From CALINF01 sp039980455 (lineage in GTDB: Bacteria; Pseudomonadota; Gammaproteobacteria; Pseudomonadales; Halieaceae), in NCBI GenBank assembly GCA_039980455.1, contig JBDXCG010000003.1, positions 1,364,001-1,428,000 of the forward strand: a stretch of DNA of 64,000 nt, in the 5' to 3' direction. A model generated the notes under the pieces. The model was given only the letters and a program-made list of their open reading frames with translations. It had not been told where the DNA came from and did not search any database. Each line of letters opens with the position of its first letter. Position 1 is the stretch's first letter. Shown here piece by piece: positions 1 through 8,880 of the stretch. Made by a program: the position numbers and the translations under genes.

Positions 1-242
1 TTCAGGCCAAGCCAGCGCTGATTGTCGTCGTGTCGCACCCGGCTCGGTCGTGTGGAGGGATGCCAGCTAGAAAGCAGATAGCTCTCATTGCCCAGCACGA
101 ACGCTGTATAGCGTGAGCGCATTAACTGCTCAGCAGTTTCTGGTAACTCACCATTGTCGAGATAACGACCACAGCATGTGGAATAAGCGACAGCCGTGCC
201 ACAGTAGCAGATATCGCTGGGTTCAGATTTGTTGGAAGGCAT
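1..242 (-). CDS. ychJ: YchJ/UPF0225 family SEC-C motif protein (partial, C-terminus off window)
   Basis: The gene starts at an ATG read leftward from base 242 and runs off the left edge, leaving about 80 N-terminal residues. They read MPSNKSEPSDICYCGTAVAY, then a Cys-Cys pair, then LMRSRYTAFVLGNESYLLSS and WHPSTRP. The C-x-C followed about eight residues later by C-C is the zinc-binding SEC-C motif. The MRSRYTAFV and WHPSTRP blocks are typical of the YchJ (UPF0225) family. The family is widespread in Gammaproteobacteria and its biochemical role is not established. The family is recognised with good confidence; the missing half cannot be judged. Confidence 0.85.
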   Translation of the reverse strand, partial: MPSNKSEPSDICYCGTAVAYSTCCGRYLDNGELPETAEQLMRSRYTAFVLGNESYLLSSWHPSTRPSRVRHDDNQRWLGL

Positions 243-293
243 AGTCGTCAAGCTAGCACACGCCTTTCACATTGTTTGTACACCACAACTTGG

Positions 294-731
294 CTATAGC
301 GCGAGCTTCATGATATTTTCACCTTCTTCCACTTTACCGGTTTCCACAAAACCCAATTTTTCGTAAAAGGGACCGGCTGAGCCATCTGCGGGCACGTAGC
401 TTAAAAGAAGTTCTTTCGCCTCCGTCTTATTGCGCACAAATTCGACGATCAGCTGTAATGCTTTGCGACCATAGCCATTGCCCTGGTGTTGTGAATCGAT
501 CATAAAGCGCCAAACCCAATATTCATCTTTCGCCGGGTTCAGTTCGAGCATCACAAACCCTATGGGGTCATCATCTGCATAAATGGCGCGAAGCCAGGCT
601 AGTTCGCTGTACGTTCCCTGCGCAATGGACCACGCATTGTTAGCGACAAATTGCTCCTGGTTCTTGTGCACCTTTAGGCGCAATACTGGGTTGATATTGC
701 CTTTAGTCACCTCACGCAAAGAAACCTGCAT
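294..731 (-). CDS. GNAT family N-acetyltransferase
   Basis: A 145-residue single-domain GNAT acetyltransferase, expected to move an acetyl group from acetyl-CoA to a small amine or protein. The acetyl-CoA pyrophosphate loop is visible as QHQGNGYGRKALQ (Q/R-x-x-G-x-G/A), preceded by the beta-4 strand YWVWRFMID. The C-terminal half carries FYEKLGFVETG, the usual end of the fold. The frame is open further upstream, but the ATG at 731 is preferred because AGAGGTG lies just upstream and the protein begins MQVSLREVTKGN, as GNAT domains do. The overall look resembles spermine/spermidine acetyltransferases of the BltD type. The substrate is not determinable. It lies 40 bases downstream of the desaturase on the same strand and may be co-transcribed with it. 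Confidence 0.85.
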   Translation of the reverse strand: MQVSLREVTKGNINPVLRLKVHKNQEQFVANNAWSIAQGTYSELAWLRAIYADDDPIGFVMLELNPAKDEYWVWRFMIDSQHQGNGYGRKALQLIVEFVRNKTEAKELLLSYVPADGSAGPFYEKLGFVETGKVEEGENIMKLAL

Positions 732-771
732 GTACTGCACCTCTATCTTGGGCTCACCAATAAATTTTGCC

Positions 772-1665
772 CTAGGAGTATGCGTGCTGCTGTTGCAGAC
801 CTGACGCACTTAGCCGGTACACCGGAGCGCCGCGGGCAAGCATGATCGGTTCGATGGATTCGAAGACCTTGCGGTATTGGTAGAATGGTACCCGCGGAAA
901 CAGGTGATGAATAGAGTGATAATTCTGGAATAGCCACAACCATGTAATGACTGTATTCACTCTGCCACCAGCTACTATAGTTGCAGTGTCTACATATCGG
1001 CCTACGTCTTCGTAGGGGTAGTGAACCAGATAGGCAAACAAGAAACCTAATAAAATTGTGCCTCCTATCCCCGCAATCAAAAACAGTGCAATCGTGGCGC
1101 CGGGGTCTGTGAGCAACACTACAGCCACACGAATAGCGATCGAAGCAGCTATTTCTAAACAAAATGCTCTGTTTTGCTTTTCTCGCCCCTGCGCCCACTG
1201 CTTATTCATATAGTGGCGATAGTTCTCAAAAATCGCCCTGCCCGCCGATCTCACCGCGCTAGCCGGCGATTGAGTGAGTCCTGACAGCGCAAAATCCGGA
1301 TCAAGCTCTGCATCGTTCGTATGGCGATGGTGCGTTAGATGCTCAAAACGATGAGCGGTCAAAGGAATACCCATCACCAAACCGCTGAGATAACCCACCC
1401 ATTCGTTGATCCAACGCCAACGCTGGTGCGAACCACTGATCGACACATGTGCAGCCTCATGGAGCGCTGTGTAAGACGCATACGTCAGCACAACCATCAA
1501 CGGGGCTGCGAGAAGAAAAGGCACGAGGCCGTAATACACAAGAAACGGCATGGCAAAGTAGAACGTGCTTGCAACCAGTCCCAGGGCCATCGTGGGCCAG
1601 GCGAATGATCCCATGTATTGTTGGGCCTCTTTAAGTGCTTCTATATCCATTTCTTGTTCTGTCAT
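772..1665 (-). CDS. membrane fatty acid desaturase/hydroxylase family protein
   Basis: A 297-residue integral-membrane di-iron enzyme of the fatty acid desaturase/alkane hydroxylase/carotene hydroxylase superfamily. Three histidine boxes are visible: HEAAH, then HLTHH in the HRFEHLTHHRHTND block, and HSIHH near the C-terminus. Hydrophobic hairpins lie between them (FYFAMPFLVYYGLVPF and IALFLIAGIGGTILLGFLFA). The eight histidines would coordinate two irons for O2-dependent C-H oxidation or desaturation. The ATG at 1665 is chosen, with GAGAG upstream; ATG or GTG codons 5-6 codons earlier are alternatives. It is divergent from an AraC regulator 117 bases away, which probably controls it. Whether the substrate is a fatty acid, alkane or carotenoid cannot be read from the sequence. 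Confidence 0.85.
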   Translation of the reverse strand: MTEQEMDIEALKEAQQYMGSFAWPTMALGLVASTFYFAMPFLVYYGLVPFLLAAPLMVVLTYASYTALHEAAHVSISGSHQRWRWINEWVGYLSGLVMGIPLTAHRFEHLTHHRHTNDAELDPDFALSGLTQSPASAVRSAGRAIFENYRHYMNKQWAQGREKQNRAFCLEIAASIAIRVAVVLLTDPGATIALFLIAGIGGTILLGFLFAYLVHYPYEDVGRYVDTATIVAGGRVNTVITWLWLFQNYHSIHHLFPRVPFYQYRKVFESIEPIMLARGAPVYRLSASGLQQQHAYS

Positions 1666-1782
1666 CACTGCGGCTCTCATCACTCAATTTGAAGGCCAGC
1701 GTACGCAAGCATCACGCATTCAGGGAGTGCGAGAAGCGCCAACAGGGTGTCATTTATCGCCAAATTGTCCAATAATGGGCGT

Positions 1783-2787
1783 ATGCTGACTATTAGCCCT
1801 ATTTATGCGCGTTACGTTTTGCGAGAACTGCAGCGCAGAGAACTGAATACCAAGACCTTTTTCGAGGGCACAAACCTCTCCGAAGATTCGTTACAAAGAA
1901 ACGATTTCATAACACTAAGCGACTTTAACCAGCTTCTCGAAAACGGCCGTAATCCCCTGAATGACGAACTCGGTCTCATTATCGGTAAACAAGTAAACGT
2001 AATGACGCTGGGCTCAGTGGGTGTCGCGGCGGCCAGTGCTCCCACGCTGCGCGACGGACTTCACGCGATCGAGAGTTATTCAAGACTGCATGCCGCGCAG
2101 ATTTCTGTGGAAATACGCTCAAACCTACAAGGCGTCAATGGGCTGATGCACTTTGTAAAAGAGCTTGGCGAAGTAGCCCGGTTTCACGCTGAAAGTGGCG
2201 CCCTGCTACTGCAATCCTATGCGGAAATGGTCAGCGGTGAACAGATTCACGATGCGGAGTACCGCATGCATTTCGCGCGCCCTGCTTATGCTGAAAAATA
2301 CTCAAACTATTTTCATAGCCCTGTCAGTTTCGGTTGGCCAACAAGTTCAATTGAACTGCCCAAACACTGGCTTGATAGAGCCTCACCCTACTACCAGCAG
2401 GAAGTCTGGCAGCAGTCTCAGCTTGCCCTAGAGGCAAGACTGCGAGAATACGGGTCTCTTTCGGGGCACGGGTTCAGCAGCTACGTACTCTCATGCCTAC
2501 GCGCTAGCCAGCTGCCTTTGCCCAATCTCGCATTGATAGCGCAACGCCTCAATGTATCGGCTCGTACGCTTAATCGCCGCCTGAAAGATGAGGACACCAG
2601 CTTTCGAGAACTGCGCAACAACGTACTGTGCGAGTGGGCCATACGTTACCTAAATGAAACTGACGTGAGTATTGAGGCCATCGCTACAGCGTTGGGTTAC
2701 GACGATGCCAGTAACTTTCGACGCGCCTTTAAAAAGTGGACCGGCGATTCACCTGGCAGCTATAGAAGCACGCCAGTTGAGCGATAG
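1783..2787 (+). CDS. AraC family transcriptional regulator (Arabinose_bd-type N-terminus)
   Basis: A 334-residue regulator. The N-terminal two thirds look like the arabinose-binding-like sensory domain found in OruR/ArgR-like and fatty-acid or alkane-related AraC proteins: LGLIIGKQVNVMTLGSVGVA, then LRDGLHAIESYSRLHAAQ. The C-terminal 100 residues are a double helix-turn-helix: LALIAQRLNVSARTLNRRLK and then IEAIATALGYDDASNFRRAF, ending KKWTGDSPGSYR. The ATG at 1783 is taken; an in-frame GTG at 1747 would add 12 residues that do not resemble the family. It is transcribed away from the desaturase, so that gene is the most likely target. The inducer is unknown. Confidence 0.88.
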   Translation: MLTISPIYARYVLRELQRRELNTKTFFEGTNLSEDSLQRNDFITLSDFNQLLENGRNPLNDELGLIIGKQVNVMTLGSVGVAAASAPTLRDGLHAIESYSRLHAAQISVEIRSNLQGVNGLMHFVKELGEVARFHAESGALLLQSYAEMVSGEQIHDAEYRMHFARPAYAEKYSNYFHSPVSFGWPTSSIELPKHWLDRASPYYQQEVWQQSQLALEARLREYGSLSGHGFSSYVLSCLRASQLPLPNLALIAQRLNVSARTLNRRLKDEDTSFRELRNNVLCEWAIRYLNETDVSIEAIATALGYDDASNFRRAFKKWTGDSPGSYRSTPVER

Positions 2788-3010
2788 CCTGCATAAACAG
2801 TCCATCGAGCATCTATCGATATGCGCAACTCGCCGGCAGAGCGTAGTGGTAGCAGATAGAGGCACGGCATGTCGCTGCCCTTGCTGTCCTAATCAGGAAT
2901 GGGAAAAAATGAAACGCCGTGGCAGCAGGGGAGAATAAGGAGACCCTCTGGGTGAACCTTAGGCCAGCGCACCTGGGAGGATTGTCTCAGGCGAGACAGC
3001 TCTAACGCTT

Positions 3011-3307
3011 TTACAGGTCGAGATTACGTGTCAAGACCTTCGAAGACGTAATAATACGTGAGGTGCGATAAAGCTGCGGATGCTTCTGCTCATCTGTGTA
3101 TCGCATGGGCTCACCTGAGGTGGGGCTAACAAACCATGAGACTTCTGGACGCGGCTCACCGAGTTCCTTCTTCAGCGCATGGGGCGTAATCCCAACCGCT
3201 TCAGCTGCAGCGTTGAATGTGCAGCGCGTTGTAACTTCGTTTAAGTAATCCACTACAGTGCTGACTTTATCCTGCACGGCAAAATACTCCTTGGTGCGTA
3301 AGCGCAC
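3011..3307 (-). CDS. small conserved hypothetical protein with HTH-like segment
   Basis: A 98-residue basic protein starting at a GTG. The middle, TFNAAAEAVGITPHALKKEL, looks like a helix-turn-helix, followed by VSWFVSPTSGEPMRYTDEQK and a basic tail. The arrangement (short N-terminal helix DKVSTVVDYLN, HTH, then an SWxVS..TG.P block) recalls a small conserved protein of unknown function seen in Pseudomonas and relatives; this is recall, not a search. There is no clear Shine-Dalgarno sequence at the GTG, so the start is uncertain. It stands alone, with 223 bases to the AraC gene on one side and 91 to the DUF1801 gene on the other. DNA binding is an inference from the HTH-like segment only. Confidence 0.6.
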   Translation of the reverse strand: MRLRTKEYFAVQDKVSTVVDYLNEVTTRCTFNAAAEAVGITPHALKKELGEPRPEVSWFVSPTSGEPMRYTDEQKHPQLYRTSRIITSSKVLTRNLDL

Positions 3308-3398
3308 TAGTATACATCATCGACCCATATTACTCGGATTAGCACTACATGACGAGAAGCCATATTTCGCAACACTAGGTCGGGATAACTAACAGGTA

Positions 3399-3827
3399 TC
3401 AACTTGACTGCACACGCCACGTCTTGGACAAATCACGGAGTCCAACAGCGATCAATTCGGCGAGCACATCAAGGTCAATATCTTCAAGTTTGTTGACGTA
3501 GAGGCAGCTCTTGCCCCGAGTGTGCTTACCCAATCGCGCCAGAATGTCGCCGTAGTCAGAATAACCCGGTAGTACGTAGATCGAATGCTTGGCTTTTCTG
3601 GGACTAAAGCCCGTGGCGAGCATTTCACCTTCACGGCCACTTTCATACCGATAGTGATAGGAGCCGTAGCCGATCATGGTGGGACCCCACATGACAGGGT
3701 TCCAGCCCGTGATCTTACGAAATAGTCGGTCTAGCTCCAGCGCCTCGTCCCGCTTTCGATCAGGCTGAACATCCGAGATAAATTCTTCTACAGAGACTTC
3801 GGTCGGGAGCGTCTTGTTGTTAGACAT
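3399..3827 (-). CDS. DUF1801 domain-containing protein
   Basis: A 142-residue soluble protein of the DUF1801 (YdhG-like) family. Family blocks are MWGPTMIGYGSYHYRYESGR near residue 45, FSPRKAKHSIYVLPGY near 75, and LGKHTRGKSCLYVNKLEDID near 95. The fold is probably SCP2/ligand-binding-like, but no activity is known for this subgroup. The start is well supported: GGAGG lies 6 bases before the ATG at 3827. It is monocistronic in appearance, 60 bases beyond the start of the DUF1801 gene separating it from the next gene on the same strand. Confidence 0.85.
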   Translation of the reverse strand: MSNNKTLPTEVSVEEFISDVQPDRKRDEALELDRLFRKITGWNPVMWGPTMIGYGSYHYRYESGREGEMLATGFSPRKAKHSIYVLPGYSDYGDILARLGKHTRGKSCLYVNKLEDIDLDVLAELIAVGLRDLSKTWRVQSS

Positions 3828-3887
3828 ACAGCCTCCTGCTCATCTATCCACATCAATTTATTTTGAACGTGAACCAAAGATCGCAAC

Positions 3888-4892
3888 CTACTTAACCTGA
3901 TAAGGATAGATAACTTTCCAATCGTTTTTCATGTCAACAACCGTCCAGCCATTTTCTTGCGCCGCCTCTAGCGCCTTATCGAGACGTCCGATGTGTGAGT
4001 CTCGATCGTACGCCCACTCACGCTCGTCGTCTGTATGGTGAACAATCATTGCAAAACCTGGCCCGGACCCACCAGTAGCATATTGCAACATTTGGAGATC
4101 GCCGTCTGAATTGCCAAATGCCGCGATTGGGCGATGTCCAATGTGTAAGTTAATGCCGACAGGTTTTCCTTCCTTATCATCGTTAAAGTTAAGCTCGGGC
4201 ATACGCACAAGCACGGCCTCTCCATCTCGCAGCTCAAACTTCGTCTTGATACTGCTTCCAACCACCTGCTCCGGGGGGATACCGTAAACGGCCTCTGTCC
4301 ATGGGCGCATAAACTCTATGCCGCCTCCTGAAACGATAAATGTCTTGAAATCATTCGCACGCAGATAAGCGAGCAACTCGAGCATAGGCTGGTAAACCAT
4401 TTCGATGTAGCGCCGATTCGTCTGTGGATGCTTGGCGGTAGCTACCCAGTTCTTAACGATAATTTCATACTCGTCTGTCGTCATGCCGGCGTGGGTAGCC
4501 ATAACAATTTCTCCAACCGACTTCATCCCGCCTGCCATAGCGGCTCTTACATCACCCTTGAGTAGCGAGGCAAACGGTTCCTGCGTGCGCCACTCTGGAT
4601 GCTGGGGAGCCAATTCCTTTACACGGTCAATCGCAAAGAACAGCTGAAAATACATAGGCTGCTCGGCCCAGAGGTTTCCATCATTATCAAACGTGGCAAT
4701 GCGCTCGCCGACAGGCACATAATCAGGAGAGTCCTGCTCAGTCACCTTGGTTACAAACTGGATAATTGACTGCTTGGTTTTACCTTCATTCCAAGAGGGC
4801 AGCGGATCAGAGGTTTGCGCTGTCGCCAAACTGCTGAGGGTCATAAAAACTCCACAGGCGAACGCCTTGATCAACGAGTAGTTTGTGGTCAT
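3888..4892 (-). CDS. exported HAD-superfamily phosphatase
   Basis: A 334-residue haloacid-dehalogenase-superfamily hydrolase with a signal peptide (FACGVFMTLSSLATAQ, cleavage likely after ATA). Motif I is FDNDGNLW, with nucleophile Asp and acid/base Asp two residues later. Motif II is FIVSGGG, and motif III is the acidic AFGNSDGDLQML. The insertion EQPMYFQLFFAIDRV after motif I is typical of a bacterial family usually labelled non-specific acid phosphatase or HAD-like hydrolase. The ATG at 4892 is chosen over a GTG three codons upstream because GAGAG lies about 9 bases before it. A periplasmic role in releasing phosphate from organic monoesters is inferred from the family and signal peptide; the substrate is unknown. 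Confidence 0.82.
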   Translation of the reverse strand: MTTNYSLIKAFACGVFMTLSSLATAQTSDPLPSWNEGKTKQSIIQFVTKVTEQDSPDYVPVGERIATFDNDGNLWAEQPMYFQLFFAIDRVKELAPQHPEWRTQEPFASLLKGDVRAAMAGGMKSVGEIVMATHAGMTTDEYEIIVKNWVATAKHPQTNRRYIEMVYQPMLELLAYLRANDFKTFIVSGGGIEFMRPWTEAVYGIPPEQVVGSSIKTKFELRDGEAVLVRMPELNFNDDKEGKPVGINLHIGHRPIAAFGNSDGDLQMLQYATGGSGPGFAMIVHHTDDEREWAYDRDSHIGRLDKALEAAQENGWTVVDMKNDWKVIYPYQVK

Positions 4893-5043
4893 TGCATACA
4901 CTCTCTGTTTTTTGTGAAGAAATGGGAACTACTGTTGTAGTGTAGTGCGGGTACGTAGCCACCTAAACACATCATATTAAAGAGCATAGCACAGGCCTCG
5001 CCCCCCAATACCACCAACACTGAGCAGCTAGAGGGAACGCAAT

Positions 5044-5865
5044 CTATTCAGACTCATTCATCTTTCCTAGGCTAGCGCAAATAAGCGGCGCAGCCTCTTG
5101 TAAGCAGGAGTAATGCGACAACCCGTTCATAACCTCTACATGAGTGGCACACGAAAGCGTCGAGGATAAATACTCCGTCATTGCAACGGGCGACCAATTG
5201 TCGGCACTGCCGTGCCAGATAGACACGCTGCGAGCACGCAATTGTGGAATGCGATGCCATGTGACATAGAAATTTATGTCTCTCATATACCCCGTTGCAC
5301 CTTCCTGAAAGCACTCCCTGAGTATCTGGGCAATATGGCTCTGAAAAGACTTCTGCGCGATCAGTTCTTTATCTGCACCGGCTGCGCTTGAAAAAAGCAT
5401 TTTCAGCAGAACACTCGGAGCCAGTACCGCTAAAACTCGCTGACACTGTGTGAGTAGAAAAAACGCTGAGGGCTTGTCCCTAGCCAGTTTGAATACAAGC
5501 GATCCCGCCATGCTATCTAGAAAATCACCTCCCGTGATCGGAGCTACTGCTGAGATAAGGTGCACCTGACTTACCCGATCCCCCAAAATGCCTGCCACCT
5601 CCAAAGCCACATAAGACCCTATGGAAAAGCCAATCAGAACGACCTGCTTTCCACTAGCTAGCGTTTCAATATGATCCGCCAGCAGCTGATAGTAGCCTTC
5701 TTTCCCAAGTGTTTTATCTACCGAAAATCTGTCAAAGCAAACAATTCTCAGGTCATATTTCTTCGCGAGACCATCGAATACAAGGCCCTCTTGAACGGCG
5801 CCAGGGGCCCCATGAAAATAGACGACCAATCTTCCAGCTTTTCTACCTAAATCAATAGATTTCAC
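5044..5865 (-). CDS. alpha/beta hydrolase
   Basis: A 273-residue alpha/beta hydrolase with the oxyanion region VVYFHGAPG at the N-terminus, nucleophile elbow GFSIGSYVALE, acidic residue in IWHGSADNWSP and catalytic histidine in NGLSHYSC. The helical lid between residues 130 and 190 is hydrophobic. The start is a GTG at 5865 supported by GAGAG about 6 bases upstream. No signal peptide is visible, so it is likely cytosolic. It could be an esterase, lipase or C-C hydrolase; nothing nearby indicates a substrate. Confidence 0.82.
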   Translation of the reverse strand: MKSIDLGRKAGRLVVYFHGAPGAVQEGLVFDGLAKKYDLRIVCFDRFSVDKTLGKEGYYQLLADHIETLASGKQVVLIGFSIGSYVALEVAGILGDRVSQVHLISAVAPITGGDFLDSMAGSLVFKLARDKPSAFFLLTQCQRVLAVLAPSVLLKMLFSSAAGADKELIAQKSFQSHIAQILRECFQEGATGYMRDINFYVTWHRIPQLRARSVSIWHGSADNWSPVAMTEYLSSTLSCATHVEVMNGLSHYSCLQEAAPLICASLGKMNESE

Positions 5866-5975
5866 GTTTCGCTCTCGATGCAGAAGATGGGGCCTTTTAG
5901 AGACTGCAGTACTTGCATCGAGTGATGCACGTCTTCCGGTTTATCACTAGTCAACTCACCTGCTCCAGTTACTAT

Positions 5976-6470
5976 CTAGTATGCACCCTGAGAATAGGTA
6001 AGCTCGTAGCTGTGGGAGTACACTTCGAAAATCAATCCAAAGGGGTCCTCCACGTAGCACATCCTGTAAGGCTTTTCGCCAGGGTAATATTCCCGCACTG
6101 GCATACGCTGCTTTCCGCCATGCTCCACGATTTTGGCAACCAGTTCCTCGAGGTTGGGGTCTTGCACGCAGAAGTGAAACGTACTCGTCTTCCAATATTC
6201 AAAGTCTTTGGGGCTTTCATTATTCTGAAACTCAAACATTTCAACACCGATTTTGTCGCCCGTAGACATATGTGCAATCTTGAACGAGCCCCAACCCGTC
6301 CCAAAAACATCAATGCACATCTGCCCTATTGGCGTTTCCGATTCTTCGGTAATCACTGTTGGCTCCATTATCTGGTACCAACCCATTACCTTGCTATAGA
6401 ACTCAACAGCTTTCTCTACATCTGGAACCGAGATGCCGATATGTGAGAATGTTCTTGGATAAGTGCTCAT
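5976..6470 (-). CDS. VOC family protein (glyoxalase/extradiol dioxygenase fold)
   Basis: A 164-residue vicinal-oxygen-chelate protein with two beta-alpha-beta-beta-beta modules. The first opens with FSHIGISVPDVEKAVEFYSK; the second contains STFHFCVQDPNLEELVAKIV and ends YVEDPFGLIFEVYSH. His 10 and the terminal Glu of FEVYSH are the usual metal-ligand positions. The start has AGGAAAAG about 7 bases upstream of the ATG. Family members include lyases, isomerases and dioxygenases; this one cannot be assigned further. An inverted repeat of ATGGTCT and AGACCAT (6598-6604 and 6638-6644) lies upstream and might be an operator, but this is weak. Confidence 0.85.
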   Translation of the reverse strand: MSTYPRTFSHIGISVPDVEKAVEFYSKVMGWYQIMEPTVITEESETPIGQMCIDVFGTGWGSFKIAHMSTGDKIGVEMFEFQNNESPKDFEYWKTSTFHFCVQDPNLEELVAKIVEHGGKQRMPVREYYPGEKPYRMCYVEDPFGLIFEVYSHSYELTYSQGAY

Positions 6471-6755
6471 AGTTTCTTTTCCTGTAAATCACGGGTAATA
6501 AGTACGAACGCGTAAGCAGCCAGAAAACTGAGACCACTTGCAGGGATAGGCTGTCACGCACGAGTAATAGGTTCGATCTAAAAGCGCTCACAAACCGATG
6601 GTCTGATAAGGGATTTTTCTGATCTACACAGAAGTTTAGACCATTAGCACCAGAGCGCATCGCTATCTGGGCTATTCATCAAACTGAGTCTATTGAAGCG
6701 CATAACCAAAGCCTAGGCGCTGCGCTAGCGCGTCTACTGATGGTATTGTGTAGCA

Positions 6756-8228
6756 ATGACGAATGATCGTATTCCCAACAATGTAACGCTGGTTTTTGGT
6801 GCCAGTGGCTATATTGGCTCAAACCTCGTGCCTTTTCTGAACGAGCGCGGTAAGCACGTTCGGGCAGTTTCTCGTAACCGTGCTGTACTGGAAGGACGCG
6901 AGTGGCCTAACGTGGATTGCGTCGCTGCCGATGCGCTGGATCCAGACTCACTTGCCTCGGTTCTTGAGGGTGTGCATACAGCGTACTACCTGGTTCACTC
7001 GATGGCTGCGGGTGACAGTTTCGGCGAGCTGGATTTACAAGCAGCGGCAAACTTTCGAGACGCAACCGCTGAAGCTCAAGTAGAGCGGATCATCTATCTC
7101 GGCGGGTTAATCCCTGAGAACCCAGAATCGGTACATCTACAGTCACGATATGAAACAGGAGAAGTACTACGCGAGGGCCGCGTGCCTGTGACGGAGATTC
7201 GCGCGGGTATGATCATAGGGCCAGGGTCGGCGGCTTTTGAAGTCATGCGCGACCTGGTAAACAACCTCCCAGTAATGATTACACCTCGCTGGGTTTTTTC
7301 TCTATCACCCCCTATCGCTCTTCCAGATTTGCTGACTTACTTAGCTGCGGTCTCCGATCTGCCGTCGGCTGCTGGAAAAGTCTACGACGCTGCAGGACCC
7401 GAGCTTCTGAGCTATGCAGCAATCATGCGTAAACTCGCGCATCACCTGAAACGCAGACTCTGGATTATTCCAGTGCCTGTGCTGACCCCCAAACTATCTT
7501 CCTACTGGCTACGTTTTGTGACGTCAGTGCCTGTCAATATCGCGCGGGCACTAATCGATGGATTGAAGCACGATGTACTAGCAGACGACACCGCGTTGCG
7601 AGCTCTTACTCCGATACCCCTTCACAACGTAGATGAGGCCATCTCAGAAGCGCTCGCCGCTGACGCTAATCACGACATACCTGCCCACTGGGTAGAGGGC
7701 TCTATTCGGTGTCGCAACTTTGAACCGAGCTATGCTTACTACGCCAAGCAGGCAAGTGGGAGCTGCCTAAGTTCCTCCAGTCCTGATGCGTTGTGGCGCG
7801 AGATTTGCCGCGTGGGTAACGATGGCGACTTTTTTGCACTCAATATCTTGTGGTGGATACGCCGAGCGGGAGACTGGCTACTTGGAGGGCCAAGCTTGAG
7901 GCGAAAGCGCCGCGATCCAGACGGTTTGAGAATGGGTGATGTAGTCGATGCATGGCGCGTAATTGCTATCCAACCCGAGCGTAAACTTACTCTATTGCTG
8001 GAAATGAAGATGCCTGGAGCGGGCGTGCTGGAGTTCGAGATTGTTCCCGGCCCGGACACCTGTGAAGTCCGCGCTACCGCATACTTTCACCCCGCAGGCG
8101 TTTGGGGCTTGTTGTACTGGTACCCCCTTGTGCCATTTCACTTGTGGATATTCAAGGCCATGACCCGGGAGATAGTGCGACGCGCCAGCCAAGAGCACGC
8201 TGAAATCAAGACGTCAGATACAAAATAG
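6756..8228 (+). CDS. NAD(P)-binding atypical SDR with C-terminal DUF2867 domain
   Basis: A 490-residue two-domain protein. Residues 10-290 form a Rossmann domain of the NAD(P)H-binding/epimerase type, with the dinucleotide loop VFGASGYIGSNL and the downstream block IYLGGLIPE; there is no complete YxxxK dyad (YETGEVLREG is in its place), as expected for the atypical YbjT-like group. Residues 300-480 match the DUF2867 region: GDFFALNILWWIRRAGDWLL, then DAWRVIA and MPGAGVLEFEI. This fusion is known from actinobacteria and marine gammaproteobacteria. It is probably a cytosolic oxidoreductase or NADPH sensor; the reaction is unknown. It runs tail to tail into the next gene with 23 bases of overlap. 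Confidence 0.85.
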   Translation: MTNDRIPNNVTLVFGASGYIGSNLVPFLNERGKHVRAVSRNRAVLEGREWPNVDCVAADALDPDSLASVLEGVHTAYYLVHSMAAGDSFGELDLQAAANFRDATAEAQVERIIYLGGLIPENPESVHLQSRYETGEVLREGRVPVTEIRAGMIIGPGSAAFEVMRDLVNNLPVMITPRWVFSLSPPIALPDLLTYLAAVSDLPSAAGKVYDAAGPELLSYAAIMRKLAHHLKRRLWIIPVPVLTPKLSSYWLRFVTSVPVNIARALIDGLKHDVLADDTALRALTPIPLHNVDEAISEALAADANHDIPAHWVEGSIRCRNFEPSYAYYAKQASGSCLSSSSPDALWREICRVGNDGDFFALNILWWIRRAGDWLLGGPSLRRKRRDPDGLRMGDVVDAWRVIAIQPERKLTLLLEMKMPGAGVLEFEIVPGPDTCEVRATAYFHPAGVWGLLYWYPLVPFHLWIFKAMTREIVRRASQEHAEIKTSDTK

Positions 8229-8760
8229 CGATCGCATAAGCGGCAAAAGCGACAGACAGCGTCTTGAACCATGCGGGTTTCAACACGATCAGCAGCACCA
8301 ACAAACCGCCAAACAACGGAATGGCTATCGATGGCAGCACGGGATTGCCGAACAGGGATATATTGACGTAAGGACCGACGCAAAAATAGCCCAGCATCGA
8401 AGCGGCTGAAACCCGCCCTAGCGAATGGCTATGCGCCATAAAATCCAGCTCTGAGTCATCCGAGATGTCATAGTCCTCCGTTGGTAGCGAGAGTTCCGCG
8501 GCGCCGTAGACGAATATCGCGCCAATTACCAGCGTGAAGAAGTCGAGAATTGCCCAGCTGGAAAAGGTGCGCAGCTCCCAGCCGACCCACCAGAGCTGCA
8601 AGATGAAAAGCATCACAGAAGCGCCCCACAGTGCCGTTGCCCAGTGGAAGGTAACGCGCCGATGAGCACGCACCAGTGCGGCAACACAGCTCAGCAGGCG
8701 AGTGATTGCCAAGCCCAGAATGACAGACACCGCAATGAATACATATTCGTGTTGAGTCAT
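8206..8760 (-). CDS. hypothetical inner-membrane protein, about six TM segments
   Basis: A 184-residue hydrophobic protein with likely membrane helices at about residues 7-28 (FIAVSVILGLAITRLL), 42-62, 68-90, 118-136, 140-160 and 164-182. An acidic loop (SLPTEDYDISDDSELDFMAH, about 93-112) divides it into two halves. I do not recognise the family. There is no strong Shine-Dalgarno sequence before the ATG at 8760. Its 3' end overlaps the convergent gene by 23 bases, which argues for a real, tightly packed gene. Function unknown. Confidence 0.65.
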   Translation of the reverse strand: MTQHEYVFIAVSVILGLAITRLLSCVAALVRAHRRVTFHWATALWGASVMLFILQLWWVGWELRTFSSWAILDFFTLVIGAIFVYGAAELSLPTEDYDISDDSELDFMAHSHSLGRVSAASMLGYFCVGPYVNISLFGNPVLPSIAIPLFGGLLVLLIVLKPAWFKTLSVAFAAYAIAILYLTS

Positions 8761-8880
8761 AGTTGTTGAGTCCGATCAGTTCTAGCGCTGTAAGCAGCTG
8801 CGCCGGGTTCGTATGCCATAGCCTGCCACTGAGAATCCTCGTTCGTCGCATTGGTACTCGGTAAGCACTCTGTTTGCCGC

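Noticed and set aside
2983..2998. Hairpin TGTCTC-AGGC-GAGACA as terminator
   Set aside because: There is no T-rich tail on either strand.
5913..6446. Long plus-strand open frame antisense to the VOC gene
   Set aside because: The minus-strand product has a clear VOC fold and ribosome site; the antisense translation has no recognisable features.
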